Numbered from the stretch's first letter, positions 6,024 to 13,917 are shown. The stretch: DNA of 14,645 nt from an uncultured Candidatus Saccharibacteria bacterium (GCA_915070155.1 CAJZFK010000008.1:1-14645); one strand, 5' to 3'. Notes: generated by a model from the letters alone, not told the origin. A program made the numbers and translations.

Positions 6024-6315
6024 TAGATTAGCTAAGCACCTTAACAATTAGAAACCTCTCGAGATCAACTATCTGGGTATTTGAAAATGGCATGTGGCAA
6101 TTTGCTCCACATTAAAAACGGCAACGTACCTTCCTCAAACACCTCCCAAAAAAACTCCACCTCACACATAAGTCTCTTTGGAAAGCATGGTTGTTACTGA
6201 CAATCAACAAATTTCCACTCTAAGACAACAAAAACAAACAAAACACAAATACAAAAAAGCCAGAATTAAATATCCAGTTAGGTGATCTCGAGCATTATTT
6301 CTGTATAATGGAATA
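6024..6315 (+). other. mraZ-rsmH intergenic leader, A/C-rich
   Basis: No gene is seen in these 292 nt. A hairpin is possible at 6092-6112 (ATGTGG and CCACAT arms). From about 6120 the + strand becomes very poor in G, and CAACAAAAACAAACA at 6226-6240 also occurs in the mraZ leader at 5597-5611. The rsmH -10 box lies at the end. Confidence 0.5.
6304..6309 (+). promoter_or_regulatory. -10 box of rsmH
   Basis: A perfect TATAAT ends six bases before the ATG at 6316, so the transcript probably starts at or beside the start codon. No SD is present and the -35 region (GTGATC at 6282-6287) is weak. Confidence 0.45.
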
Positions 6316-7236
6316 ATGATGAGTATTAAAGAACATCCACCACAGTCGGAAGAACTCCAAGCGAGCGAACCGATTCATGTTCCCGTACTTTTGGAGATAA
6401 CCCTTAGCAAGCTGCAGCCAGTCGAAGGCGAGTCGTATCTCGACTTGACGGCTGGCTATGGCGGCCATGCCAGGGCATTCTTAAATAGGACGGATAATTA
6501 CTTGAACTCAGTGTTAGTCGATCGTGATGAAAACGCGATTAAAACATTGGGCGATTTGGCTGAAAAAGGCGTAACTTTAATTCACAAAGATTTTGTGAGC
6601 GCAGCGCAAGATTTGGTCAAGCAGGGGCGTAAGTTTGACGTGATTTTGGCTGATTTGGGGGTGTCGTCACCGCAGCTTGACAGAGCAGAGAGAGGTTTTT
6701 CGTTCAGATTTGACGGTCCGCTAGATATGCGGATGGACAATCGGACGGAAATTACAGCGGCAGATATTGTCAATTCATATTCGGTTGATGATTTGACGCA
6801 GCTGATTATTCGTTACGGCGAGGAAAATCCCGGACGGGCGAGGCGAATTGCGCAGGCAATTGTCAAAGCTCGACCAATTCAGGGAACGACTGAGCTGGCT
6901 GATCTGATTAAGCAAACCGTCGGTCGCGGTAGTATGAAACATCATCCTGCGACTCGTACCTTTCAGGCGCTACGCATTGAAGTCAATCGCGAACTTAAGC
7001 TGATTGAAGAACTATTGCCACTTTTGCCACGCTTACTTAATAAGGGTGGGCGAGTAGGAATAATTAGTTTTCATAGCTTGGAAGACAGATTGATCAAGCG
7101 TTACTTTTCGGAGCAAGCAATGGCTGGCTATGAGGCTGAGCTGATTGTTCCAGAGAAAAAACCGGTGTCTGGAACTGAAGATGTTCACAATCCGCGTAGT
7201 CGAAGTGCGAAGTTTCGATACGCCGTGAAAAAATAA
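6316..7236 (+). CDS. rsmH: 16S rRNA (cytosine(1402)-N4)-methyltransferase RsmH
   Basis: RsmH (MraW) uses S-adenosylmethionine to methylate N4 of C1402 in the ribosomal P site. The 306-residue protein has the family landmarks: HVPVLL (21-26), the SAM-binding LDLTAGYGGHA (42-52), ILADLGVSSPQLDRAERGFSF (110-130) with DMRMD (137-141), HPATRTFQALRIEVNREL (210-227) and ISFHSLEDRLIKR (250-262). A family-specific helical insertion lies between about 145 and 205. The first 19 residues are an acidic extension that may be disordered. Two ATGs are adjacent (6316 and 6319); the first is kept, but the second is equally possible because there is no SD and the promoter is next to both. It is the second conserved dcw gene. 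Confidence 0.96.
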   Translation: MMSIKEHPPQSEELQASEPIHVPVLLEITLSKLQPVEGESYLDLTAGYGGHARAFLNRTDNYLNSVLVDRDENAIKTLGDLAEKGVTLIHKDFVSAAQDLVKQGRKFDVILADLGVSSPQLDRAERGFSFRFDGPLDMRMDNRTEITAADIVNSYSVDDLTQLIIRYGEENPGRARRIAQAIVKARPIQGTTELADLIKQTVGRGSMKHHPATRTFQALRIEVNRELKLIEELLPLLPRLLNKGGRVGIISFHSLEDRLIKRYFSEQAMAGYEAELIVPEKKPVSGTEDVHNPRSRSAKFRYAVKK

Positions 7237-7258
7237 AACAAAAAGAAGGGGGGCTATT

Positions 7259-7330
7259 ATGCCAATCCACATCAAAGTAGAATTCCAGAATACGGACAAG
7301 GCAGAGGCTGTTTCAGTACGCCGCGGCTAA
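7259..7330 (+). CDS. Mini-ORF (23 codons) with very strong SD; possible leader peptide or frameshifted small gene
   Basis: AGAAGGGGGG at 7244-7253 lies five bases before the ATG, one of the strongest SDs in the window. The peptide MPIHIKVEFQNTDKAEAVSVRRG ends at TAA 7328-7330 and matches no family I know. Reading the next frame from about 7308 gives an open continuation (LFQYAAAKLKRIPEYTLEK and so on) to a TAA that falls in the loop of the terminator at 7362-7394. One base too many around 7304-7310, or a +1 shift by the ribosome, would yield a 39-residue protein. It could therefore be a small gene with a frameshift or a leader peptide tied to the terminator upstream of the ftsL-like gene. Confidence 0.4.
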   Translation: MPIHIKVEFQNTDKAEAVSVRRG

Positions 7331-7361
7331 ACTAAAGCGTATTCCGGAATATACCTTAGAA

Positions 7362-7397
7362 AAACCAGCCTGTCTTTAACGGGCGGGCTGGTTTGTT
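7362..7397 (+). terminator. Intrinsic terminator or attenuator within the dcw cluster
   Basis: AAACCAGCC (7362-7370) pairs perfectly with GGCTGGTTT (7386-7394). The stem can extend inward through T-G, G-C, T-G and C-G pairs, giving about 13 pairs and a small loop. The tail is TTTGTT rather than a pure T-run. It lies between rsmH plus its mini-ORF and the ftsL-like gene, so it should reduce read-through into the division genes. Confidence 0.65.
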
Positions 7398-7435
7398 ATG
7401 CTAAACACAAATATAAACATAAAAGATAGAGACAA

Positions 7436-7777
7436 ATGACAACCACCACCACATTTACTTCACGACGTTCACACGGTCAATTGCGCCGAAATCAGAATTC
7501 TACACGTTTTCAGTCTCAGGTCAAACTTGGTCCTGTTGCTCATACAGTGCTAGTTGCATTGATGATTACAGTACTGGGCTTGATTTATCTTACTCAGGCA
7601 ACCAGGCTCACGGCTTACGGCTATGAAGCTCAGAGCTTGGATACGAAAATCACCGAACTAAGCGCAAAAAAGTCAGAATTGGAAGTGCAGAATGCGCGTC
7701 TGACGGCGTTAGAGAAGGTGAAGAATAGCAATGTCGCTTCAGCTATGACGACAACTGAAACGCATTACGCTCAATAG
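7436..7777 (+). CDS. FtsL-like bitopic septal protein
   Basis: The 113-residue protein has a basic, threonine-rich cytoplasmic N-terminus (1-30), one membrane helix (about 34-54) and an extracellular heptad-like stretch (about 63-97). This is the layout of FtsL and DivIC, which form a coiled-coil with FtsB or each other and activate FtsWI. FtsL sequences diverge so much that position is the main evidence: it lies in the slot between rsmH and ftsI where ftsL normally sits. The C-terminal tail (98-113) is threonine-rich and probably disordered. No clear SD or consensus -10 box precedes the ATG, which lies 42 nt after the terminator stem. The gene ends 21 nt before ftsI. Confidence 0.7.
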   Translation: MTTTTTFTSRRSHGQLRRNQNSTRFQSQVKLGPVAHTVLVALMITVLGLIYLTQATRLTAYGYEAQSLDTKITELSAKKSELEVQNARLTALEKVKNSNVASAMTTTETHYAQ

Positions 7778-7780
7778 TGA

Positions 7781-7786
7781 TATAAT
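7781..7786 (+). promoter_or_regulatory. Possible internal promoter for ftsI
   Basis: A perfect TATAAT lies 12 nt before the ftsI ATG, just after the stop of the ftsL-like gene. The -35 region is poor (CTGAAA at 7755-7760, 20-nt spacer). AGGA at 7787-7790 would act as a weak SD, eight bases from the ATG. Confidence 0.3.
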
Positions 7787-7798
7787 AGGATAAGCAAT

Positions 7799-9544
7799 AT
7801 GCAGCGGCTTATTCGTTCAAGAACTGGTTGGTTGGCCATCGCTTTACTAGTAGTGATGGCGGCTTTTGTGTTGCGATTATTTCAATTGCAGATTTTGCAA
7901 TATGGCAAATATACGGAATTAGCGCGAGCAAGTCAGCAGCGTCAATTTATCATTCCTGCGGAGCGCGGGAAAATTTATATGATGGACGGAAAAACGCCAG
8001 TTCCTGTGGTGCTTAATCAGGCGGTCTATACGGTGATTGCGGACCCGCAGTCGATTGACGATAAAGAGCGGAGTCAGCTTGTTGATAGTCTGAGGGAAAT
8101 TGCTGGCGGCGAAATGACGGAAAATGTATCTGAACGGCTCAATAATAAAAAGTCGCGCTATGAAGTTTTGGCGAAGAATATTACCAGAACTCAAGCGGAA
8201 AAATTGAAGAAGAAAAACTTTGCGGGCGTGTTGTATCAGCAAAGTTCTATTCGAAATTATCCTGAGGGCGAACTGGGCGCGCACGTGCTTGGATTTGTGA
8301 ATGCGGCTGGCGAAGGTCAATATGGCGTCGAAGGCTCTTTGAATAAGCAGCTTAAGGGTCGGGACGGGCTATTGCAATCTGTAACTGACGTGAGGAATAT
8401 ACCTTTGACGGTTGGAAAAAATAATATGCGAATCGAGGCAAAATCTGGTGACAATTTAGCGCTGACGGTGGATCGGAATATTCAAAGCCAGACTGAATTG
8501 GCGCTGAAAAAGGGAATTGAAGCGGCTGGCGCTACTGAGGGAAGTGTGATTGTTATGAATCCGAAAAACGGTCAGGTTTTGGCAATGGCGAATTATCCGA
8601 CTTATAATCCGGCGGATTTTGCTAAGCAGAAAAACGGGTCGGTGTTTGTGGATAGCGCGTCGATGGTGCCGTTTGAACCGGGATCGATTATCAAGTCCTT
8701 TAGTTTCGCTACGGCAATTGACAAGGGCGTTATTACACCGTCCAGCACGTATAATAATACCGATTGTATTAAAGTCGCTGACCGCACGATGTGTAATGCC
8801 ATGAGAGGTTTGGGCGGCACGATGACGATTCAAGGTGCGTTTAACAATTCGCTCAACGTTGGCACGATTACTGCGATTCGAAAATTAGGAAATGGCTCAC
8901 AGATTAATTTGCCGGCTCGCCAGACTTTGTATGAATATTATCACGATAAATTTGGCTTTGGCGCCAAAACTGGAATTGAGCTGAGTGAGGTTTCGGGTTA
9001 TATTTATCCGCCAGATAGCGCTGAAGGAAATGAGGTTCGTTATTCGGCCATGACTTACGGGCAAAGTATGAATTTGACTACGATTCAGGTCGCAGCTGGA
9101 TTTTCATCGCTAGTTAATGGCGGTCAATACTATAAGCCAACCGTTCTCGTTGGTGCAATTGACGAATCTGGCAATTTGAAACCGTCGGAAAATAAAGTTA
9201 TTCGCCAAACCGTAAGCGGCGGCACGTCATCGCAGATGCGAACGATGCTAACGACGGCGCGCCGATCTTCATTCTTGTCAAAGAGCGACAAGTCTGGTTA
9301 TGAAATCGGCGGAAAAACTAGTACTTCTGAAACGGTGGTCAATGGCGCTTATACGCAGAAGGAAACGATTGCTGCATATATTGGTTATGGCGGTGGAAAA
9401 AACGGTGCCGAATATGTCATAATGGTACGTGTAGCGGCTCCAGGCAAGGGGATTAATTTGCAAGGAAATCTTCACGCTGGACCAATTTTTACAGATATAT
9501 CCAACTGGATGATTGATTATATGAAAATAGCACCAAAGGAATAA
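7799..9544 (+). CDS. ftsI: Septal peptidoglycan transpeptidase FtsI (class B PBP)
   Basis: FtsI (PBP3) cross-links septal peptidoglycan with FtsW as its glycosyltransferase partner. The 581-residue protein has a short cytoplasmic end, a membrane anchor (about 11-31), a class B pedestal domain starting with PAERGKIY (53-60), and a transpeptidase domain from about 240. Active-site motifs are S296-x-x-K299 in FEPGSIIKSF and S351-x-N353 in NNSLNVG. The third motif reads K506-T-S-T instead of the usual K-T-G-T, an unusual substitution in the oxyanion-side strand. There is no PASTA domain. The residue before the SxxK box and the YGQSMNLT stretch (420-427) match FtsI rather than class A PBPs. Its stop is two bases before the mraY start, so these genes are translated together. 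Confidence 0.94.
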   Translation: MQRLIRSRTGWLAIALLVVMAAFVLRLFQLQILQYGKYTELARASQQRQFIIPAERGKIYMMDGKTPVPVVLNQAVYTVIADPQSIDDKERSQLVDSLREIAGGEMTENVSERLNNKKSRYEVLAKNITRTQAEKLKKKNFAGVLYQQSSIRNYPEGELGAHVLGFVNAAGEGQYGVEGSLNKQLKGRDGLLQSVTDVRNIPLTVGKNNMRIEAKSGDNLALTVDRNIQSQTELALKKGIEAAGATEGSVIVMNPKNGQVLAMANYPTYNPADFAKQKNGSVFVDSASMVPFEPGSIIKSFSFATAIDKGVITPSSTYNNTDCIKVADRTMCNAMRGLGGTMTIQGAFNNSLNVGTITAIRKLGNGSQINLPARQTLYEYYHDKFGFGAKTGIELSEVSGYIYPPDSAEGNEVRYSAMTYGQSMNLTTIQVAAGFSSLVNGGQYYKPTVLVGAIDESGNLKPSENKVIRQTVSGGTSSQMRTMLTTARRSSFLSKSDKSGYEIGGKTSTSETVVNGAYTQKETIAAYIGYGGGKNGAEYVIMVRVAAPGKGINLQGNLHAGPIFTDISNWMIDYMKIAPKE

Positions 9545-9546
9545 AT

Positions 9547-10584
9547 ATGGGAATAGCTTTACAAACAATGACCAATGAATTGACGCACGTGTTTTTACTG
9601 AGCGTCGGCGCGTTTTTACTAGCGATGTTTTTAACGCCAATTTATACGTTTTTCGCTTATCGATATCGCTTTTGGAAGCGCCAAAGGTCGGAAAGTACTG
9701 ATGGGAAAAAGCTAAAGGTTTTTGCCAAATTCCAAGCGGCAAAATTGCGGCGAAACATCCCGACGATGGCTGGAGTGATTGGCGTAATTTCAATCTTTGT
9801 GGTGACGATTTTCTTCAATTTAGACCGAGCACAGACCTGGCTTCCTTTGGCGGCGTTGGTTGGTGGCGGAATTGTTGGGTTGATTGACGATATCATCAAT
9901 CTACGCGGTTTGGGTGGCGGCGCGGCTGGGCTTCGTAGTCCAGTGAAGTTTGCGCTGATTACGTTGATTGGCGTGGTGCTTGGTTGGTTTTTCTTTGCTA
10001 AATTGGGCGTGGCGAGTTTTCACGTTCCGTTTGTGGGCGAGGTGAATATTGGTTGGTTAATAGTTCCTTTGTTCGCATTTGTGGTGGTGGCTACTGGTAA
10101 CGCTGTTAATATTTCTGACGGAATGGACGGGCTGGCGGGCGGACTGCTCGGTATTAGCTTTGGGGCGTTTGGTGTGATTGCCTTATTGCAACAACATGTT
10201 ATATTGGCGGGATTCTGCTTTACGGTTGTCGGAGTGCTCTTGAGCTATTTGTGGTTCAATATTTATCCCGCTCGATTCTTTATGGGTGACGTTGGCAGTT
10301 TTGCTTATGGCGCCAGCTTAGGTGTTGTGGCGATGTTAACCGACTCTCTACTTCTACTTCCTGTGATTGGCTTGCTATTTGTAATTGAGGCGGGATCGAG
10401 CTTGACCCAAATCGTCAGCAAGAAGCTGTTTAAGAGAAAGATTTTCTTATCTGCGCCGATTCATCATCACTTGGAGGCGATTGGTTGGCCAGAAACTAAA
10501 GTGACGATGCGCTTCTGGGTTATTGGCTGCGTGATGGCGTTTATCGGCGTGATGCTGGCGCTCGCTGGAGGTCATATTGCGTAA
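9547..10584 (+). CDS. mraY: Phospho-N-acetylmuramoyl-pentapeptide transferase MraY
   Basis: MraY transfers phospho-MurNAc-pentapeptide from UDP to undecaprenyl phosphate, making lipid I on the inner face of the membrane. The 345-residue polytopic protein has about ten membrane helices and the diagnostic motifs IPTMAG (71-76), GLIDDIINLR with D114-D115, GNAVNISDGMDGLAGG (184-199) with N188, D191 and D194, FMGDVGS (245-251) with D248, and PIHHHLE (304-310). The last distinguishes MraY from WecA-type relatives. The common PTMGG is PTMAG here. AAAGGA at 9535-9540 is six bases before the ATG. The 3' end overlaps ftsW by eight bases. Confidence 0.96.
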   Translation: MGIALQTMTNELTHVFLLSVGAFLLAMFLTPIYTFFAYRYRFWKRQRSESTDGKKLKVFAKFQAAKLRRNIPTMAGVIGVISIFVVTIFFNLDRAQTWLPLAALVGGGIVGLIDDIINLRGLGGGAAGLRSPVKFALITLIGVVLGWFFFAKLGVASFHVPFVGEVNIGWLIVPLFAFVVVATGNAVNISDGMDGLAGGLLGISFGAFGVIALLQQHVILAGFCFTVVGVLLSYLWFNIYPARFFMGDVGSFAYGASLGVVAMLTDSLLLLPVIGLLFVIEAGSSLTQIVSKKLFKRKIFLSAPIHHHLEAIGWPETKVTMRFWVIGCVMAFIGVMLALAGGHIA

Positions 10585-11869
10585 TTCGGTCGCCAAAAAT
10601 CGTCAATCTATCGCTCAGCCGGTTCGAAGTCATCGACCGATGTATCAGATTGTGCTTTATATGGGACTTTTGTTGCTGCTTGGGCTGATTGTTATGTATG
10701 CGCTGGGGCCGCAACGCGCCAACGTGATGAATTATGCTTACGGCACGAATTATAGCGATACATATTTCTTTGGCAAGCAGCTGACGAGCGTGCTTATTGC
10801 TGTCGTGGCTTTTTCTGCGTTTTATTTTACACCGTACAAATGGTTTACTGGCGAGAGATCAAAATACATTCTTTACGCTGGATTTGCGCTATGCATTTTA
10901 CTATTTCTCTCGGGCGCGGTACTTCATTTGTCGTTTGCGCAAGAAACTAACGGCGCGTATCGATGGTTTTATCTGGGAGGATTAGGTAGCTTTCAGCCGT
11001 CAGAATTGCTCAAATATGGCGTGCTATTGTTTTTGGCGGGATTTTTAGGGCGTCGCTCGCAACAGGGAAAATTGAACGACATTCAAGAAACTATCATTCC
11101 GCTGGGCATTATTTCCGGCTTGTCGCTGCTGATGATTGTGTTTTTACAAAAAGACTTGGGAACGGGAATTTCGTTGATAGCGATTATCTTATCAATGATT
11201 TTGGTGGCTGGAATTGATTGGAAGATTTTCAAGAAGATTCTGGCGATTGTTGCACTTTGTGGTTTGGTGATGATTTTTACGTCGCCACACCGAATTGAGC
11301 GCGTGATGACATTTGTGCAAGGCGATAGCCACAAAGGGACGAGCAGCCAGGAGAATAAGAATTATCACATTCAGCAGGCCAGGATTGCGATTGGTTCTGG
11401 CGGGCTTCTGGGGCTTGGAATTGGTAAGAGTGTGCAGGCGACAGGATATCTTCCAGAGGCGACTAACGACTCGATTTTTGCCGTCATGGGGGAAACGTTT
11501 GGCTTTGTCGGCTTAATGGCTATATTGGCGCTATTTACGGCGCTACTCTTGTCGATTTTGCACGTAGCCGCGAGGCTTCCGAACGTAACGTTGCGGCTAA
11601 TTGTGGCGGGAATTTTTGGCTGGATTGCTTCTCACGTGATACTGAATATTGCCGCAATGACAGGATTAGCGCCACTTACCGGAATCCCATTGCCATTATT
11701 AAGCTATGGCGGTACAAGCATGTTGTTTATCGCAGCAGCGCTCGGTTTAGTTTTCCAAATTTCCAAGTATACGTCACATAAAGCATTAGAGGAGGGTGAA
11801 AGTGGCCAAGATCTTAGCGGTCGGCGGCGGCTCAGGCGGACACGTTACGCCAGTGGTAGCCGTATTTAG
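10577..11869 (+). CDS. ftsW: Septal peptidoglycan glycosyltransferase FtsW (SEDS family)
   Basis: FtsW polymerises lipid II at the septum together with FtsI. The 430-residue protein has about ten membrane helices and SEDS motifs: GSFQPSELLKYG (137-148), YLPEATNDSIFAVMGETFG (291-309) with D298 at the catalytic aspartate position, and LTGIPLPLLSYGGTSML (367-383). The start is a TTG inside the end of mraY, five bases after GGAGG at 10567-10571; no ATG occurs until residue 22. The last 23 codons overlap the start of murG in another frame and encode a basic tail (GRRRLRRTR) not usual for FtsW. This tail may simply be a by-product of the overlap. FtsW rather than RodA is chosen because of its place beside ftsI, mraY and murG. 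Confidence 0.94.
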   Translation: MRNSVAKNRQSIAQPVRSHRPMYQIVLYMGLLLLLGLIVMYALGPQRANVMNYAYGTNYSDTYFFGKQLTSVLIAVVAFSAFYFTPYKWFTGERSKYILYAGFALCILLFLSGAVLHLSFAQETNGAYRWFYLGGLGSFQPSELLKYGVLLFLAGFLGRRSQQGKLNDIQETIIPLGIISGLSLLMIVFLQKDLGTGISLIAIILSMILVAGIDWKIFKKILAIVALCGLVMIFTSPHRIERVMTFVQGDSHKGTSSQENKNYHIQQARIAIGSGGLLGLGIGKSVQATGYLPEATNDSIFAVMGETFGFVGLMAILALFTALLLSILHVAARLPNVTLRLIVAGIFGWIASHVILNIAAMTGLAPLTGIPLPLLSYGGTSMLFIAAALGLVFQISKYTSHKALEEGESGQDLSGRRRLRRTRYASGSRI

Positions 11870-12965
11870 AGAATTACAGAAAACTGGTGATCACGAGCTT
11901 CGTTTTTGGTGCGATAAAAAATTTGGCGCCAGCGCGCGCGGGATTTTTGCTAAGTTCGATGAGAATATTCCGGTCGATTTGATTATTGCTGGAAAATTAC
12001 GCCGATATCACGGAAAAAGCATCTCATTTCATCTACATCCGTCAATTTTATTTCCAAATTTGCGCGACGGTTTTAAGGTGATGATTGGATTTTTCCAGAG
12101 CTTGTTTAAGCTTATGAAGTGGCGTCCAGACGTTATTTTCATTAAGGGCGGATATGTTTGTTTGCCGGTCGGCTATGCGGCTCGGCTATTAAGAATTCCG
12201 TTGGTTTTGCATGATTCTGACGCGCATCCAGGTTTGACGAATCGCTTACTGAGTCCCTTCGCAAAAGCTATCGGCACGGGCGCGCCGCTTGAATATTACA
12301 ATTATCCACCAGAAAAAGCTTCATATGTTGGCATTCCAGTTGCGCCAGAATTCCATCCATATTCTGAGGCTGAGAGGAAAGAGCTGAAGGAAAAATTAGG
12401 CTTTAATGCCAATAAACCGCTAATTGTTATCACTGGTGGTGGACTCGGAGCCGGGCGAATTAATTCCGCGATTGTAGCAATTAGGGAAAACCTGCTTTCT
12501 GAGGCTTCGGTATTTTTGATATCGGGAAATCAGCAATATGAAGAAATTCTCAAGCAAACCGACGAGCGGGATGGTTGGCGATTGCAGGCGTTTGTTCACA
12601 ACGGAATGGCGGAAGTTTTGGCGGCGGCGGATATAGTCGTGACCAGGGCAGGGGCGACTACTCTTCTGGAATTGGCGGCGCTACATAAACCGACAATCAT
12701 CATCCCTAACGGCCATTTGACAGGCGGGCATCAATTGAAAAACGCTAAAGTTTACCAGGACGCATTGGCGGCGTTGATAGTTTCTGAAGATGAACTGGAT
12801 AAGGACAACCAAATCTTGGCACGAAAAATAATTGGCGTATTAAAATCTCAGAAAATTCTTAAAGGTTTGGGCGATAACTTTGGTAAATTTGCCAAGCCAA
12901 ACGCGGCTAAAGATATGGCGAAGATTATTCTTACTACAGTGCGAAGGCAGGGTAGGCGAAAGTGA
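11802..12965 (+). CDS. murG: UDP-GlcNAc--lipid I N-acetylglucosaminyltransferase MurG
   Basis: MurG adds GlcNAc to lipid I, forming lipid II at the cytoplasmic membrane face. The 387-residue protein has the GT-B layout of the family: N-terminal glycine loop VGGGSGGHVTP (7-17), GGYVCLPVGYAA (116-127), HDSDAHPGLTNR (137-148), the second-domain loop ITGGGLGAGRIN (210-221), TRAGATTLLEL (281-291) and the GlcNAc-binding GGHQLKNA (308-315). GTG at 11802 is preferred because AGAGGAGG at 11788-11795 sits six bases upstream; an in-frame GTG at 11796 would overlap that SD. The start lies 68 bases inside ftsW, so the glycine loop is encoded opposite FtsW's last residues in another frame. The stop overlaps ftsQ by four bases. 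Confidence 0.94.
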   Translation: MAKILAVGGGSGGHVTPVVAVFRELQKTGDHELRFWCDKKFGASARGIFAKFDENIPVDLIIAGKLRRYHGKSISFHLHPSILFPNLRDGFKVMIGFFQSLFKLMKWRPDVIFIKGGYVCLPVGYAARLLRIPLVLHDSDAHPGLTNRLLSPFAKAIGTGAPLEYYNYPPEKASYVGIPVAPEFHPYSEAERKELKEKLGFNANKPLIVITGGGLGAGRINSAIVAIRENLLSEASVFLISGNQQYEEILKQTDERDGWRLQAFVHNGMAEVLAAADIVVTRAGATTLLELAALHKPTIIIPNGHLTGGHQLKNAKVYQDALAALIVSEDELDKDNQILARKIIGVLKSQKILKGLGDNFGKFAKPNAAKDMAKIILTTVRRQGRRK

Positions 12966-13876
12966 AATTACCCTTCTCTAAGAAAAAATCGGACGAGAAT
13001 CTAAGTCGTCGAGAAATCGCGGCGCGTCGTCGAACTGAGAATTACGAGGATTTGCCTGTCCAATCGTATCGTCGGAACAGGACGCTTAATAGCCGCCAAA
13101 CATCCTCTCCTTTGGAGACTTCTGAGAGACTTGAGACTCACGAATTGGTGAAAAAACGTCGCCGTGTAATGCGGAAAATGCTTGCGACTGCGGTAAGTCT
13201 GCTTATTGTGATATTCCTTTTGTTTCAATTGACAATCAATATTTCAATCCAAACTCCCGACGCAAAAAGTTCTAGTAACGCTAATAAATACGTGGGCGTT
13301 CTTAATGAGTATTACAGCGCTCATCCAGCGGAGAGGTTCCGGTTTTTCCTCAATAATAATGACCTAAAGCAGTTCTTTTTACAGAAAGCTCCTGAGGTAA
13401 AAAACATTCGCGTGGAGGGAGATTTTCTAGCGCGATCAGCCGTTAAGTTGACGTTTAGGCAGCCAGTGGCTCAGTGGTCTTCCGGGGATAAGATTTATTT
13501 TGTTGATGATAGCGGTGTTACTTTTGAACAGAATTATTTTGCCGCGCCTACGGTTGCTGTTCGTGATGAGAGTGGCCTACCGACTAGAGGCGGTCAAGAA
13601 GTTATCAATCGTCAATTCTTGAGCTTTCTTGGTCAAGCCGTGTCTGAATTTTCGCAACATAAAATGAATGTTTCAGAGGTTATTCTGCCAGCTAATACTG
13701 TACGCCAAGTCTGGTTTAAGGTCGAGGGCAGGGAAACTCAGATCCGTATGACGGTGGATAGGTCTGCTCAAGCTCAGGTTAAACAGGTGATAGCTACTTT
13801 AAATTATTTGGATAATAACGGCGCGAAGCCAGGGTATATAGACGTCAGGGTAGATCAGAGGTCGTTCTATAAGTAG
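12962..13876 (+). CDS. ftsQ: Cell division protein FtsQ/DivIB
   Basis: FtsQ is the bitopic scaffold that links FtsB/FtsL to the rest of the divisome. The 304-residue protein has a long basic, arginine-rich cytoplasmic part (1-72), one membrane helix (about 73-95), a POTRA-like segment (about 100-168) with VKNIRVEGDFLARSAVKLTFRQPVAQW, and a beta-rich domain ending in GYIDVRVDQRSFYK. This end matches the YIDLR pattern before the C-terminus of FtsQ. The QPVAQW and VDDSGVTF stretches are also typical of the family. The GTG start overlaps the murG stop (GTGA), giving translational coupling; a clear SD is not seen. It is the last gene of the cluster and is followed eight bases later by a terminator hairpin. 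Confidence 0.88.
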   Translation: MKLPFSKKKSDENLSRREIAARRRTENYEDLPVQSYRRNRTLNSRQTSSPLETSERLETHELVKKRRRVMRKMLATAVSLLIVIFLLFQLTINISIQTPDAKSSSNANKYVGVLNEYYSAHPAERFRFFLNNNDLKQFFLQKAPEVKNIRVEGDFLARSAVKLTFRQPVAQWSSGDKIYFVDDSGVTFEQNYFAAPTVAVRDESGLPTRGGQEVINRQFLSFLGQAVSEFSQHKMNVSEVILPANTVRQVWFKVEGRETQIRMTVDRSAQAQVKQVIATLNYLDNNGAKPGYIDVRVDQRSFYK

Positions 13877-13883
13877 GACGATC

Positions 13884-13917
13884 AACTTCTCTTCTAGATA
13901 GAGTAAGTTCTCTTTTT
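13884..13917 (+). terminator. Intrinsic terminator closing the dcw cluster
   Basis: AACTTCTCT (13884-13892) pairs with AGAG-T-AAGTT (13900-13909), with a single bulged T13904 and a seven-base loop. TTTTT at 13913-13917 follows. It begins eight bases after the ftsQ stop. Confidence 0.6.

Noticed and set aside
6092..6112. Hairpin between mraZ and rsmH as a terminator
   Set aside because: There is no T-tract after it on either strand, so it is noted only as possible structure.
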